A DNA stretch of 64,000 nucleotides from Helicobacter aurati. GTDB taxonomy: Bacteria > Campylobacterota > Campylobacteria > Campylobacterales > Helicobacteraceae. The stretch lies in contig NZ_NXLW01000008.1 in NCBI RefSeq assembly GCF_003364265.1, forward strand, positions 1-64,000, in the 5' to 3' direction. Under the pieces are notes generated by a model. The model was not told the origin of the DNA. It saw nothing but the letters and a program-made list of their open reading frames with translations, and did no database searches. Position numbers and translations under genes: made by a program. Of the stretch, positions 36,369-46,364 are shown in pieces (positions within the stretch are counted from its first letter, which is position 1; each line of letters starts with the position of its first letter).

Positions 36369-36374
36369 TATAAT
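36369..36374 (+). promoter_or_regulatory. -10 element for the ppiD-like/ftsA/ftsZ operon
   Basis: CGTTATAATATA lies about 36 bases upstream of the ATG at 36410. No other promoter is obvious before ftsA or ftsZ. Confidence 0.45.
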
Positions 36375-36409
36375 ATAACTTTAAATTTAGTTATTCTAGG
36401 AATATTATT

Positions 36410-38080
36410 ATGTTGGAATGGATGCAAAAGCACAAAAAATATTTAGTTGTTACCGTTTGGGTTAGTGCTTTGGCATTGATATTTGCTGGACTTGTTGAAT
36501 GGGGTGGAGGTGGATTTTCTGTAGGAAGTAAAGATATTGTCGCAAAGGTAGGAAATTTAGAAGTTAGTCGCTCTGAATATCAACGTGCTTATGATTTCTA
36601 TGGTATTACTGATGACGAAGAAGCAAAAATGCTAGGTGTGGATAACGAAGCTTTTAGGGAAACTGTGCGTGCTAAATTACTTGAATTGATTTCTAAGGAA
36701 ATTGGGATAACTACCACAAAAGAAGAAATGCTTGATTTTTTGTTGCATATCCCTGCTTTTCAAGTTAATAATCGTTTTGACAAGTCGCAATATTCAACAT
36801 TTCTTGCCAAGACTGGACAGAAGGCTGAATCATTTGAAAAGCTTGTAGCAAAAGAAATTCTGAATGCAAAAATACAAAATTTTCCCTTATTCTCCCCAGC
36901 CACCTTAGAATTTAATACATTTTTAACAGCCAATAATATTGCTGATGATATTTCTGTGGCTGTTCTACACAAAAAAGAGCTATTAAAGAATGAGCATTTT
37001 GATATATCAGATTCTCGGATTCAGGAATTTTGGAATACAAACAAAGATAATTATTACAAACCAGCAGTTTATAATATTGCTTATATTGCAATAGATTCCA
37101 ATCTCATTCCTTTACATACAGAATCTTTAGAGCAATTTTTCAATGATAATAAGACAAAATATTCAGCAGATGCTTTGGAGACACAAGATAAGAATTTATT
37201 GCATGATTACAGGCTTGAGCAGGCGAGACTTTATGCGCAACTTGCTTTAAGTTTTATAGAAACTCATTTAAAAGATTCTTATAAGCCACAGAATGTAATG
37301 AAGCTTACTAAAAATGCGGATTTTAAAATGTTGAGCTTGGAATCTCTTAAGAAAGTACAGGATTCCATCCTTGACGGGGAAGCAATGCCCAAAGACATGA
37401 TACCAATAGAGTATGCTGCAATTAGTGAAAAAAACACAGAGATTTATCCCCAATTATTAATCAATTTGAATAGTATGAGTTCCCATATTCCAACCGATGG
37501 CAAAGTTTCGGATATAGCCCAACAAAGATTAGACCTTATAGAAAATGATAATATTATTATCGCCCCTTATTTTATTGCAAAATCACAAAGAGTACCTTTA
37601 GAGTTTTCTGAAGTTAAGGAAAAAGTTACCCATGATTTACTGACTCATGATGAGCAAACTAGATTTAAGGAGATCGCACAACATAAATTAAAATATATAA
37701 TGCAGCACGGCAATGATGATAAAATGATGCAACATATTGGTTTTGTAACTTTAGCGGATTCCACTTTGCGCAATTCAAACGCCATTGTTCCTGCAAGAAA
37801 TGATATACATATACACTCCTTGCAGGATTCTGAAATTAAATATTTTATTTCACAAATTTTCCAAGAGAATAGTAAATATGGTTTAGTTTTTTTAGATAAT
37901 AATAGAATATTGTTGTATATAATTAATCAGCAACGTTTACTCAATTTGAATGAGCTACTTAATGCTTCCAACAATGCGCTTGATGAAATAGCTCAATCTA
38001 AAACAAGAGATATGCGCAATGCCCTTTTCGAGTATGCTACTGCTAAATACAGAGTTATTGATTATAGGAGGAAAGATTGA
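36410..38080 (+). CDS. PpiD/SurA-like membrane-anchored periplasmic folding factor
   Basis: The 556-residue product starts with a short cytoplasmic tail (MLEWMQKHKKYLV) and one membrane helix, then a long periplasmic part that begins KVGNLEVSRSEYQRAYDFY, the SurA-N/PpiD start. A parvulin domain is not clear, so isomerase activity is uncertain. In H. pylori the same kind of protein precedes ftsA and ftsZ, and the order is conserved here. Its stop overlaps the ftsA start (TTGA), so it is translationally coupled to division genes and probably supports envelope assembly at division. Confidence 0.85.
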   Translation: MLEWMQKHKKYLVVTVWVSALALIFAGLVEWGGGGFSVGSKDIVAKVGNLEVSRSEYQRAYDFYGITDDEEAKMLGVDNEAFRETVRAKLLELISKEIGITTTKEEMLDFLLHIPAFQVNNRFDKSQYSTFLAKTGQKAESFEKLVAKEILNAKIQNFPLFSPATLEFNTFLTANNIADDISVAVLHKKELLKNEHFDISDSRIQEFWNTNKDNYYKPAVYNIAYIAIDSNLIPLHTESLEQFFNDNKTKYSADALETQDKNLLHDYRLEQARLYAQLALSFIETHLKDSYKPQNVMKLTKNADFKMLSLESLKKVQDSILDGEAMPKDMIPIEYAAISEKNTEIYPQLLINLNSMSSHIPTDGKVSDIAQQRLDLIENDNIIIAPYFIAKSQRVPLEFSEVKEKVTHDLLTHDEQTRFKEIAQHKLKYIMQHGNDDKMMQHIGFVTLADSTLRNSNAIVPARNDIHIHSLQDSEIKYFISQIFQENSKYGLVFLDNNRILLYIINQQRLLNLNELLNASNNALDEIAQSKTRDMRNALFEYATAKYRVIDYRRKD

Positions 38081-39453
38081 GTAAGATTATTTTAGCAGTT
38101 GATATCGGTTCAAGTAAAATTTGCTCTGTCGTTGCCGAATTAAAAGATTCTACTATGCAAATTATAGGTACTGGTTACTCTAAATCAAAAGGAATCAAGA
38201 AAGGTGTAATTACCAATATTGATCTGGCAAGCCGAGCAATTCGTGAGAGCGTTGAAGATGCTAGACGTATTACAGGCGTCCCATTACCCGGTGCTATTAT
38301 CTCTCTGTCTGGCGCACACACTAAAAGCTATAATGCAAAGGGAATTGTAAATGTTGTAGAGAAAGAGGTTAATCTTGATTCTATTAACATGGTGCTTGAT
38401 AATGCGGTGCATGGCGCGAATATTCCGAGAGATTATGAGGTAGTACATGTTCTTCCTTATTGCTTTAAACTTGATGAGCAAGATAATGACATAGAGGATC
38501 CTATTGGTATGACGGGTAGGAGCTTACAAGTTGACGCTCATATAGTTACTGTGCAAAAGGCAAGTTTAGACAACCTTAAAAAGTCTATTATATTGGCAGG
38601 AGTTAAGATAGAAAATATTGTATTGGCTTCTTATGCGGCGTCTATTTCTGCACTTAACGAGGATGAGAAGCAGCTAGGTATAGCGTGTATAGATATGGGT
38701 GCTAATACTTGTGAGCTTATGATTTATAAGGGAAATTCTATGCGTTATAATGATTTTTTGGGGGTTGGCTCAAATCACATTTCAAATGATATTGCTAGAA
38801 TCTTAAGCACGCCAATAGAAATTGCTGAGGCTATTAAGAAGGAATATGGCAATTTAACGTTAAATGAGCAGGGTTCTATTGAGATTCCAAAAATAGGAAA
38901 TACGGGTGAAAAGACAGAAGTAGGTTTGGATTTAGTCCATAATATTGTTTGCGCCCGAGTTTATGAAACATTAGCTATTTTAGAACGTTTAATTAAAGCA
39001 AGTGGATTATCTGATAAAATTAATGGTATAGTTTTAACTGGAGGTATGGTAAACTTAAAAGAAATGAGAGATTTTGCCGCAGATGTTTTTAAGCCGCTGT
39101 CAGTACGTTTAGCGCAGCCCGCAGAAGTTGGGGGGTTGTTTGCAACACTTAAAGATCCAAGCAGCGCCGTAGCAGTGGGATTGCTTCTTTATGGTGCTGG
39201 TTATTTTACCAACTATGAAAAAGATTCACAAAATGTTATTAGAAGTAAATATGAGAATGTAAGCATGTTACAATCAGATTATACAAATTATGTTTATGAG
39301 AATGATGGGATTAATAAGATTAATTTGGAGGATTTGAAAGCAAATGAAGAGGGATTAGAATACCAAGAACAAGAAAATACAATAAAACAAGATTCATTTT
39401 TTAAGAAAATGAAAAAAGCAGCGACTGGGATTGCACAAAGATTATTTGGATAA
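38077..39453 (+). CDS. ftsA: Cell division protein FtsA
   Basis: FtsA is an actin-like ATPase that tethers FtsZ to the membrane through a C-terminal amphipathic helix. The 458-residue sequence opens ILAVDIGSSKICSVVAE (phosphate-1 motif) and has GIACIDMGANTCELMIY (phosphate-2) and VLTGGMVNLKEM (adenosine motif). The end SFFKKMKKAATGIAQRLFG is the membrane-targeting helix. The start is TTG overlapping the previous stop, with AGGAGGAAAG as a strong ribosome binding site. Confidence 0.96.
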   Translation: MSKIILAVDIGSSKICSVVAELKDSTMQIIGTGYSKSKGIKKGVITNIDLASRAIRESVEDARRITGVPLPGAIISLSGAHTKSYNAKGIVNVVEKEVNLDSINMVLDNAVHGANIPRDYEVVHVLPYCFKLDEQDNDIEDPIGMTGRSLQVDAHIVTVQKASLDNLKKSIILAGVKIENIVLASYAASISALNEDEKQLGIACIDMGANTCELMIYKGNSMRYNDFLGVGSNHISNDIARILSTPIEIAEAIKKEYGNLTLNEQGSIEIPKIGNTGEKTEVGLDLVHNIVCARVYETLAILERLIKASGLSDKINGIVLTGGMVNLKEMRDFAADVFKPLSVRLAQPAEVGGLFATLKDPSSAVAVGLLLYGAGYFTNYEKDSQNVIRSKYENVSMLQSDYTNYVYENDGINKINLEDLKANEEGLEYQEQENTIKQDSFFKKMKKAATGIAQRLFG

Positions 39454-39462
39454 AGGTGAAAT

Positions 39463-40698
39463 ATGAATAACAATGCGAATGTAGATTTAACATCAATAAA
39501 TTTGAAAGAAATGAAAGTAGAGGCAACTATTCAAAAAAACGATAACGCGTCAATAACAGTAGTAGGTGTTGGTGGTGGTGGTAACAACATGATAAATCAT
39601 CTTTGTGAAATAGGCACTTATCCAAATATTCGTCTTGTTATTGCCAATACTGATTTGCAACACATGAAGAATAATCCCGCACAAACACACATTCTTTTGG
39701 GTGAGAAGACAACACAAGGTTTAGGTGCTGGTATGCGACCTGAAATTGGTAGAAAAGCAGCTGAAGAAAGTTATGATAAATTAAAAGAAGTCTTTGAAGG
39801 TTCGGATTTAGTTATTATATCTGCTGGGCTTGGTGGCGGTACAGGTACTGGTGCTACACCCATTATTGCAAGTGCGGCAAAAGAAGTTGGTGCTTTGACT
39901 ATCGCAGTTGTTACGACACCATTTAAAATGGAAGGTAAAAAAAGAGCTAAATTGGCTCAAGAAAGTCTTGTTTTGCTAAAAGAAGTTTGCGATTCTATTA
40001 TTATTATTCCCAATCAAAGACTACTTAATATGATAGATAAGAATACAAGTTACGAGGAAAGCATGTCTTATGTTGATGACGTCTTAGCACGTGCGGTTAA
40101 TGGAATTGCGAATATTATTCTTGCTGAACCAGGAGATGGCATTAACCTTGATTTTGCTGATTTACGTACTGTGGTTGCAGGTAAAGGGCTTGCACTTATT
40201 AGCATTGGCGAAGCTGAAGGTGATGATGCTGCGCAAAAAGCTGTTTCCAACGCTATTGAATCGCCACTTTTTGAGGATATTTCAATTAAAGGCTCTATGG
40301 CTATTTTGATAAGTTTTGAAGTTAATCCAAAGTTTCCTTTTGTCCAAATTACTCAAGTAGTAGAGAATCTCCAAGAGGTTGCAGACGAAAATGCAGATAT
40401 TATCTTTGGAACAGTCACTAATCCTAATTTTCCAGAAAAAAGAGTTTGCGTATCGATTATCACAACAGGGTTTCAGCAAGCTATTCAACATAACGTTTCG
40501 CATTCAGCTCAACCAGCTTCTAGTCCCATTGTAGAATCTTCTGAACAAATCAACAATAAAACTAATACTGTTTCAACGCAAGCAGATTTATTTCCGCATC
40601 AACAAGAATCTTATAGCCAAAGAATAAAAGTAAGCAATTCGGATTATAGTGAAGATGACTTGGAAGCTCCTGCTTATTTCAGGCATCAACAAGATTAA
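39463..40698 (+). CDS. ftsZ: Cell division protein FtsZ
   Basis: FtsZ is the tubulin-like GTPase of the division ring. The G-box GLGGGTGTGATPI, the N-terminal VVGVGGGGNNMINHL and the T7-loop region LDFADLRTVV are intact. The 411 residues include a long variable linker after about 345 and a short C-terminal peptide ending DDLEAPAYFRHQQD, the FtsA-binding tail. The gene follows ftsA after 9 bases with AAAGGTG as ribosome binding site. Confidence 0.98.
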   Translation: MNNNANVDLTSINLKEMKVEATIQKNDNASITVVGVGGGGNNMINHLCEIGTYPNIRLVIANTDLQHMKNNPAQTHILLGEKTTQGLGAGMRPEIGRKAAEESYDKLKEVFEGSDLVIISAGLGGGTGTGATPIIASAAKEVGALTIAVVTTPFKMEGKKRAKLAQESLVLLKEVCDSIIIIPNQRLLNMIDKNTSYEESMSYVDDVLARAVNGIANIILAEPGDGINLDFADLRTVVAGKGLALISIGEAEGDDAAQKAVSNAIESPLFEDISIKGSMAILISFEVNPKFPFVQITQVVENLQEVADENADIIFGTVTNPNFPEKRVCVSIITTGFQQAIQHNVSHSAQPASSPIVESSEQINNKTNTVSTQADLFPHQQESYSQRIKVSNSDYSEDDLEAPAYFRHQQD

Positions 40699-40923
40699 TG
40701 AAATTAAAACTGCCTATACTTGATTCTATATCTTAAAAAGATAGTCGTCTTTATGTAAGTTAGAATTTGCTTTTAAAATGTTCTTTTGTAGTGTAGAGTG
40801 TAGGATGTCTAGCAGTAGCCGCTTAGATTCAGGGGAAGATTCTTGTGAATTTTCTAATCCCAATTTGTTGAAGTTGTTGAGCAGCGATTTAGCAAATTAG
40901 CAACAAACTTTCCTTAATTTATA

Positions 40924-42246
40924 TTAAAGTGCTTGGTAGGCAATATCTTTACGATAATGTTTGCCTTCGAATATGATATTTTCTGTAAGACAATACGCAT
41001 TGTCTCGTGCTTCTTGCAGAGTATTACCCATCCCTACAGCTATAATAGCCCTGCCACTATTCGCATAGAGTTCCCCGTTTTTCATTGAAGTATTTGCAAA
41101 AACTACGTGCGATTGAGAATCAATAACATTAATGTCGTTTTGTAACTGTGTTTGCAGATTCTCGTGAAATTCAATTTTTGCGGGATAGCAATTAGATTTT
41201 TCATTTTTTGTGTAATCGCTACTTGTCATTACAACACAGACGCTACATAGGTTTTTGAATCGTATATTGTTTAATTTTTCCCCTTTCACGCAAGATTCCA
41301 ATACTTCCAGTAAGGGCGTTTCTAAAAGTGGCAATAACACTTCGCATTCTGGATCTCCGAAACGTACATTGTATTCAAGTAAATATGGCTCACCCGATAC
41401 AACCATAATGCCCGCAAAAATCACTCCTTTATAAGGTGTTTTGGAATCACTCAAGGCTTGAAATGTAGGTGTTAATATCCTATCTTTAATTTTGGATTCT
41501 AGAGTTTTATTATAGAGATTGCGGGGAAGATTGCTATAAGCACCCATGCCGCCAGTGTTTGGTCCTTTATTAGAATCTAATAGTCTTTTGTGGTCTTGGC
41601 AGGCTGGTAATACCGTGTATTCTTTGCCATTGCTTAATGCAAAAATAGAAAGTTCGTAACCGTCTAAAAATTCTTCTATAACGACTATTTTACCCGCTTC
41701 ACCAAAAAGTTCTCCTGTTAACATTTGTTGTAGTTTTGTTTTTGCTTCTTCTTTTGAATTTATAATAAGAACACCTTTTCCTGCGCATAAACCACTAGCT
41801 TTCAGCACAATTGGTAGCGATAAAGATTCGATAAATTTATATCCCTCATTGATAGTATCAAGTGATATTTCTTTGTGCATTGCCGTAGGAATATTTAACT
41901 CGGTAATAAGTTGCTTCATATAGGCTTTCGATCCCTCTAGTTTTGCATTTTGACTCGATGGTCCAAATACTGCAATGTTATGAGATTCTAGAAAATCGCT
42001 TATTCCATTTATCAGGGGTTCCTCTGGTCCTACAATGACAAGGGAAATATGATATTCGCGAACATATTGCAGCAATTCCTGATATGTTTCGTAAGAAAAA
42101 GATTTAGCTTTAAGATAGAGTGAAGCAGCAGGATTCTCTGGGCTTAAAAAAATGTCTTTTACTCTTTTATCTTGCCGTAGAGAACGTGCTATGGCATATT
42201 CTCTGCCACCATTACCAATAATAAGAATATTTTTATTTGTTTCCAA
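40924..42246 (-). CDS. purD: Phosphoribosylamine-glycine ligase
   Basis: PurD makes glycinamide ribonucleotide in purine synthesis. The 440-residue ATP-grasp enzyme has ILIIGNGGREYAIARSL at the N-terminus, GPEEPLINGI, the ATP-binding LKASGLCAGKGV loop and the carboxylate-side LLEYNVRFGDPECEVLLPLL. Length is normal for the family. It is convergent with ftsZ and divergent from ilvD. Confidence 0.97.
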   Translation of the reverse strand: METNKNILIIGNGGREYAIARSLRQDKRVKDIFLSPENPAASLYLKAKSFSYETYQELLQYVREYHISLVIVGPEEPLINGISDFLESHNIAVFGPSSQNAKLEGSKAYMKQLITELNIPTAMHKEISLDTINEGYKFIESLSLPIVLKASGLCAGKGVLIINSKEEAKTKLQQMLTGELFGEAGKIVVIEEFLDGYELSIFALSNGKEYTVLPACQDHKRLLDSNKGPNTGGMGAYSNLPRNLYNKTLESKIKDRILTPTFQALSDSKTPYKGVIFAGIMVVSGEPYLLEYNVRFGDPECEVLLPLLETPLLEVLESCVKGEKLNNIRFKNLCSVCVVMTSSDYTKNEKSNCYPAKIEFHENLQTQLQNDINVIDSQSHVVFANTSMKNGELYANSGRAIIAVGMGNTLQEARDNAYCLTENIIFEGKHYRKDIAYQAL

Positions 42247-42628
42247 GTGATGTCCTTATGATTGTGAAAGTATAAAGGGAGAAACCCAAAAGAACGTTAC
42301 TCTTTTTTCTTTTGCAAGCCCAACAAAGCTACAAAAAAGGGGTTTTAGAATCTAATTAGGCGGCAAATCCTTAAATGCTTTGCATTTTTCACTATTGGTA
42401 AACAACAGAACGAAAGTGCTGACACACATAGACTAGCTGCAACCCAAAATATAATGTTTTTATAGACTGCCAAATATTATAGAGAAATACGGAACTTTCA
42501 GGCTGCATAATTATAGCGAATTTATCGTATAAGGGAAAGAAATTGCTATTTCTTTAAGTAGTATGAATGTTTGTAATTTTTAGAGATATAATTATAGACT
42601 TTTAGCCAATAAAATTAAAGGAGACACA
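42247..42628 (+). promoter_or_regulatory. 382-base purD/ilvD divergent region with ilvD promoter
   Basis: The only site recognised is TATAAT at 42587-42592, 37 bases upstream of the ilvD ATG. The rest holds no gene, no convincing attenuator peptide rich in Ile, Leu or Val, and no clear riboswitch fold. The ilvD gene and its ribosome binding site (AAAGGAGAC) follow directly. Confidence 0.4.
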
Positions 42629-44320
42629 ATGCGAAGCGACATCATCAAAAAAGGCTACCAAAAAGCCCCTCATAGGAGTTTATTACGCGCCACAGGGCTA
42701 AAAGATGGGGATTTTAATAAGCCCTTTATTGGTGTGGCAAATAGCTATATCGACATCATTCCCGGGCATTTTTTCTTAAACCGCTATGCGCAGATTGTCA
42801 AAGAAGAAATCCGCAAGGCTGGTGGTGTGCCTTTTGAGTTTAATACTATCGGTGTGGATGATGGCATCGCGATGGGGCATAGCGGAATGCTTTATTCTCT
42901 GCCAAGTCGCGAACTCATTGCTGATAGCATTGAGACAATGATGAATGCTCATAGTCTTGATGCGATGATTTGCCTACCTAATTGTGATAAAATCGTGCCC
43001 GGAATGCTTATGGGAGCGTTGCGCGTGAATGTGCCAACCATCTTTGTGAGCGGGGGACCGATGAAAGCGGGTAAGCTAGAAGATGGCACGATACTCGACC
43101 TAAACTCTGCCTTTGAGGCTGTGGGGGCATTTGGTGAGGGTAAAATTGATGAAAAAAGGCTTTATGAGATAGAGTGTAATGCCTGTCCAAGCGGTGGGAG
43201 TTGTAGCGGAATGTTTACTGCAAATTCTATGAATACACTTTGTGAGGCTATGGGGGTTGCGCTACCGGGTAATGGCACGATTTTAGCCTTGAGCCAAGAG
43301 AGGGAAGAGCTTTTACGCAAAGCAGCGCGTAGAATCGTGGAGATTGCGCTTAGTTCTGAAAAAACCGAGCAGTTTAGATTCCGCAATATTCTAAACGTCA
43401 AAGCCGTGCATAATGCCTTTGTCGTGGATATGGCGATGGGCGGTAGCACGAATACGATTTTGCATATGCTCGCAATCGCCAAAGAAGCCGAGGTGGATTT
43501 TAATTTAGATTCTATCAATGCTATCGCAAGCCAAGTGGCGCATATCGCCAAGATTGCCCCTGCATTAAGCACAATTCATATGGAAGATATTCATCGCGCA
43601 GGTGGCGTAACTGCTGTGATGAATGAGGTGGCAAAACGAGATTGCGTCTTAAAGCTTGATGCGCTCACGATTACGGGAGAGACTTTGGGTGAGCGCATAG
43701 CAAATGCCAAAATTACAGATTCTGAAGTTATCCGCCATAATGAAAATGCCTATTCGCAGGTGGGTGGGTTAAAAATCCTCTATGGCAACCTTGCGCGTGA
43801 GGGTGCGGTGCTAAAAGTCGCCGCAGTGGCAGAATCGATGAAAGAATTTGAAGGAGTGGCGGTGTGTTTTAACTCTCAAGATGAAGCGATTAAGGGCATT
43901 GCAGGAGGCAAAGTAAAGGCTGGGAATGTCGTGGTAATCCGCTATGAGGGACCCAAAGGAGGACCCGGAATGCAGGAAATGCTTGCGCCAACAAGTATGA
44001 TTATGGGAATGGGGCTTGGTGAATCAGTGGCACTTATAACCGATGGACGCTTTAGCGGCGCAACGCGTGGCGGTTGCATTGGACATATCAGCCCTGAAGC
44101 GGCAGAGGGAGGAGTGATTGCACTTATCGAAGATGGCGATAGAATCGCGATTTCGGTAAGTCGCGGAACATTGGAATTGCTTGTGGATTCTGCTGTTTTG
44201 GAGGCACGCAGGGCAAAATGGAAGCCCATCAAAAAAGAAATTAAAAGCAAATGGCTTAAAAGATATTCCTTGCTTGTAAGCAATGCCGCAAATGGCGCGG
44301 TACTGAAAACGGAGCTGTAA
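42629..44320 (+). CDS. ilvD: Dihydroxy-acid dehydratase
   Basis: IlvD dehydrates 2,3-dihydroxy acids to the 2-oxo precursors of isoleucine and valine. The 563-residue Fe-S enzyme has the cluster cysteines in [11 protein letters not shown] and [18 protein letters not shown], and [27 protein letters not shown] near the end. Length is normal. Base composition is GC-richer than its neighbours. Its last 80 codons are repeated twice downstream (46365-46598 and, degraded, 53536-53640), so this 3' end is where the RM modules accumulate. The gene itself is intact. Confidence 0.97.
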   Translation: MRSDIIKKGYQKAPHRSLLRATGLKDGDFNKPFIGVANSYIDIIPGHFFLNRYAQIVKEEIRKAGGVPFEFNTIGVDDGIAMGHSGMLYSLPSRELIADSIETMMNAHSLDAMICLPNCDKIVPGMLMGALRVNVPTIFVSGGPMKAGKLEDGTILDLNSAFEAVGAFGEGKIDEKRLYEIECNACPSGGSCSGMFTANSMNTLCEAMGVALPGNGTILALSQEREELLRKAARRIVEIALSSEKTEQFRFRNILNVKAVHNAFVVDMAMGGSTNTILHMLAIAKEAEVDFNLDSINAIASQVAHIAKIAPALSTIHMEDIHRAGGVTAVMNEVAKRDCVLKLDALTITGETLGERIANAKITDSEVIRHNENAYSQVGGLKILYGNLAREGAVLKVAAVAESMKEFEGVAVCFNSQDEAIKGIAGGKVKAGNVVVIRYEGPKGGPGMQEMLAPTSMIMGMGLGESVALITDGRFSGATRGGCIGHISPEAAEGGVIALIEDGDRIAISVSRGTLELLVDSAVLEARRAKWKPIKKEIKSKWLKRYSLLVSNAANGAVLKTEL

Positions 44321-44391
44321 TTTATGAAAACCGCCCTAGTATTTCATCAGAATCAACAAAATCTTTTTTATAAGCATAATACTTTTGACGA
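44192..44391 (+). repeat. Long direct repeat, copy 1 (ilvD end plus methyltransferase start)
   Basis: This 200-base stretch matches 46470-46669 in two perfect blocks (44192-44277 with 46470-46555, and 44309-44391 with 46587-46669), separated by a 31-base part with several changes. The two copies flank the EcoRV-like RM pair, so they look like a duplicated target. Confidence 0.9.
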
Positions 44392-44482
44392 TAAAAAGGT
44401 TTGCTTTTTAGATTCGCTTAAAGGCAAATCTTTACACTACAAACACGGCTGTGAGTTGTTAATTATTAAGGAAAAGAAATGA
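44324..44482 (+). pseudogene. Internally deleted adenine methyltransferase relic (52 codons)
   Basis: The first 40 codons match the start of the methyltransferase at 46602 (MKTALVFHQNQQNLFYKHNT, then FDDKKVCFLDSLKGKSLHYK). The last codons (CELLIIKEKK) match that enzyme's C-terminus (HELLIMNLQA). The central part of about 285 codons, with all catalytic motifs, is missing. The relic keeps an open frame and its TGA overlaps the ATG of the EcoRV-like endonuclease, so it may serve as its leader. Confidence 0.8.
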
Positions 44483-45264
44483 AAAAACAAGATTTTATAC
44501 AAAAATTTAGATTTTTTCTTAATACCATACAAGATAAAATTTGCGAAGATTCTAAATGGAAAATTAAGGGTTTTATTGATAATGATAAAACAATTTTTAC
44601 TCTCTCAAATGATACAAAAGTTATCTCTAAAATTCTAGAAATTCATCTTTTTCCCTATATTTTAGACTTTGCAAACACTCATAACTTTGAGGTTATTTTA
44701 CCTAGTCATCAAAATTATTATCCTGATTTATCTTTTATCTCAAAAAAAGATTCTCAAGTTAAGTTTGCAATTGATATTAAAACAACCTATCGCAACGAAT
44801 CTAATCCAAATCTTTGCAATGGTTTTACATTAGGTTCGCACGGAGAATATTTTAAAAATAGAGAATCTAATAAGAATATTCAATTTCCTTATAAGCAGTA
44901 TCAAGGACATTTTTGCTTAGGCGTCATTTATGATAGGGTAATGATTAATGAATTTGTGCGTTATGGAATTGATGATTTAAAAAAGATTCCATCTGTAATA
45001 CAAAACCTCACTTTATTTTTTGTAGAGAAGTATAAAATAGCAAGCAATTCTAGCGGTAGTGGCAATACTGCAAACATAGGTAGCATCAAAAATATTGATG
45101 ATATTATCAACGAAAGAGGGATATTTGCAAATTTTGGCGAGGAAATTTTTGATGATTATTGGATAAATTATGGGCAAATTAATATTACAGATTCTAGAGG
45201 AAACATAAAGACAATAACAAAACTCAAAGAGTATTTAGCATATAGGGGTAGAAATGAAAATTAG
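44479..45264 (+). CDS. Type II restriction endonuclease, EcoRV family (predicted GATATC)
   Basis: The 261-residue protein aligns along its length with what I recall of EcoRV (245 residues). Catalytic residues are present: Glu in ILEIHLFPY (E45 equivalent), Asp in NYYPDLSF (D74) and AIDIKTTY with Asp and Lys (D90, K92). The minor features also match: TLSNDTKVIS, QFPYKQYQGHF, and the recognition loop SGSGNTANIGSI (about residues 193-203), near-identical to the EcoRV R-loop GSGNTTNIGS. This strongly predicts cleavage at GATATC. It overlaps its methyltransferase by 11 bases. The start overlaps the upstream relic's stop. Confidence 0.92.
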   Translation: MKKQDFIQKFRFFLNTIQDKICEDSKWKIKGFIDNDKTIFTLSNDTKVISKILEIHLFPYILDFANTHNFEVILPSHQNYYPDLSFISKKDSQVKFAIDIKTTYRNESNPNLCNGFTLGSHGEYFKNRESNKNIQFPYKQYQGHFCLGVIYDRVMINEFVRYGIDDLKKIPSVIQNLTLFFVEKYKIASNSSGSGNTANIGSIKNIDDIINERGIFANFGEEIFDDYWINYGQINITDSRGNIKTITKLKEYLAYRGRNEN

Positions 45265-46141
45265 GATTCCACCACTTAAGATTCAAGGCATTAAAAGTAA
45301 GCTTGTCTGCTCCATTAAAAACGCAATGGAATGGGACAATCAAGGAATCTACTTTGAACCATTTATGGGAAGTGGTGTTGTGGGCTTTAATATCGCACCC
45401 AAAAGAGCTATTTTTAGCGATAATAATCCGCATATTATCAATTTTTATAGAGCAATTCAAAAAGGTTTTATTAATAAAGAATCTGTGAGAGAATACTTAA
45501 AACAAGAAGGTGCTACATTGGAAAAAGAAGGACTAGAGCATTATTTAAAAGTTAGAGAGAGATTTAATCAAACTGCTTGTTCTTTTGACTTTTTGTTTTT
45601 GAATCGCAGCTGTTTTAATGGGCTTATGAGATTTAATTTAAAAGGCGGTTTTAATGTGCCTTATTGCAAAAAAGATACAAGATTTACTCAAAGCTATATC
45701 ACAAAGATTGTTAATCAAATAAATTGGGTAAGCAACCTTATAAAAAATAATGATTATGAATTTAGAATCTGTGATTTTACATATATTCTTAAACAAGCAC
45801 AATATGGAGACTTTATCTATTGCGATCCACCTTATATTGATAGGCATTGTGATTACTTTAATACTTGGAATGAGACGAAAGAAAAAGAGCTTTATGAGAT
45901 TTTATCCAGCACAAAAGCAAGGTTTATACTCTCAACTTGGCATAGTAATCAATATAGAGAAAATAAATACATAACAACATTATGGAGTGGGTTTTATAAT
46001 GACATTATTGAGCATTTTTATCACTTAGGAGCGAGTGAAAATAACAGAAATGCAATGAAAGAAGCATTAATAAAGAATTATATTGTGGATATGAATCTTA
46101 TGCAAAGCAATCCTACAAAACAAAAATCTTTATTTGGATAA
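45254..46141 (+). CDS. Adenine-specific DNA methyltransferase, EcoRV-cognate type (D12 class)
   Basis: The 295-residue protein is a D12-class N6-adenine methyltransferase, close in length to M.EcoRV (298). Motif I is FEPFMGSGVVGFN (about 34-46) and motif IV is IYCDPPYIDRHCDYF (about 191-205). KLVCSIKNAM opens the fold. It should methylate GATATC and protect the host from the endonuclease whose gene overlaps it. Being second and overlapping, it is probably translated together with the endonuclease, an arrangement in which protection relies on expression balance. Confidence 0.92.
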   Translation: MKIRIPPLKIQGIKSKLVCSIKNAMEWDNQGIYFEPFMGSGVVGFNIAPKRAIFSDNNPHIINFYRAIQKGFINKESVREYLKQEGATLEKEGLEHYLKVRERFNQTACSFDFLFLNRSCFNGLMRFNLKGGFNVPYCKKDTRFTQSYITKIVNQINWVSNLIKNNDYEFRICDFTYILKQAQYGDFIYCDPPYIDRHCDYFNTWNETKEKELYEILSSTKARFILSTWHSNQYRENKYITTLWSGFYNDIIEHFYHLGASENNRNAMKEALIKNYIVDMNLMQSNPTKQKSLFG

Positions 46142-46149
46142 ACAATGCA

Positions 46150-46290
46150 CGTCAAATTCTATGAATCACCTTATTATTCTGCCACAAAATCAAGGCTCTA
46201 TGGCAAAAAAAGGGAATTTACATGCAGGTTTTAATCATCTACAAGCAACAAAAGGAGTGGAACTTTTAATCAACAATTTTAGTTTGGAGC
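46150..46290 (+). pseudogene. Relic of a second Dam-like methyltransferase
   Basis: In shifting frames the sequence reads SPYYSATKSRLYGKK, GNLHAGFNH and GVELLINNF. These match DPPYYGTTKSKLYGKK, GDLHTHFDH and GKELLISNF in the intact Dam-like enzyme at 54762. So the catalytic-loop region and the C-terminus remain and the part between is deleted. The open frame at 46134-46598 that runs through this is a chance fusion, not a gene. Confidence 0.7.
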
Positions 46291-46364
46291 GATGTCAAAT
46301 TTCTATCTGGAATGTGCAACAAGGAATGAGAATGAAAATAGATAAAGTCAAAACCGCCTTTAAA

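Noticed and set aside
43162-43572. 136-codon antisense frame within ilvD
   Set aside because: Antisense shadow of a GC-richer gene; composition and lack of a ribosome binding site argue against coding.
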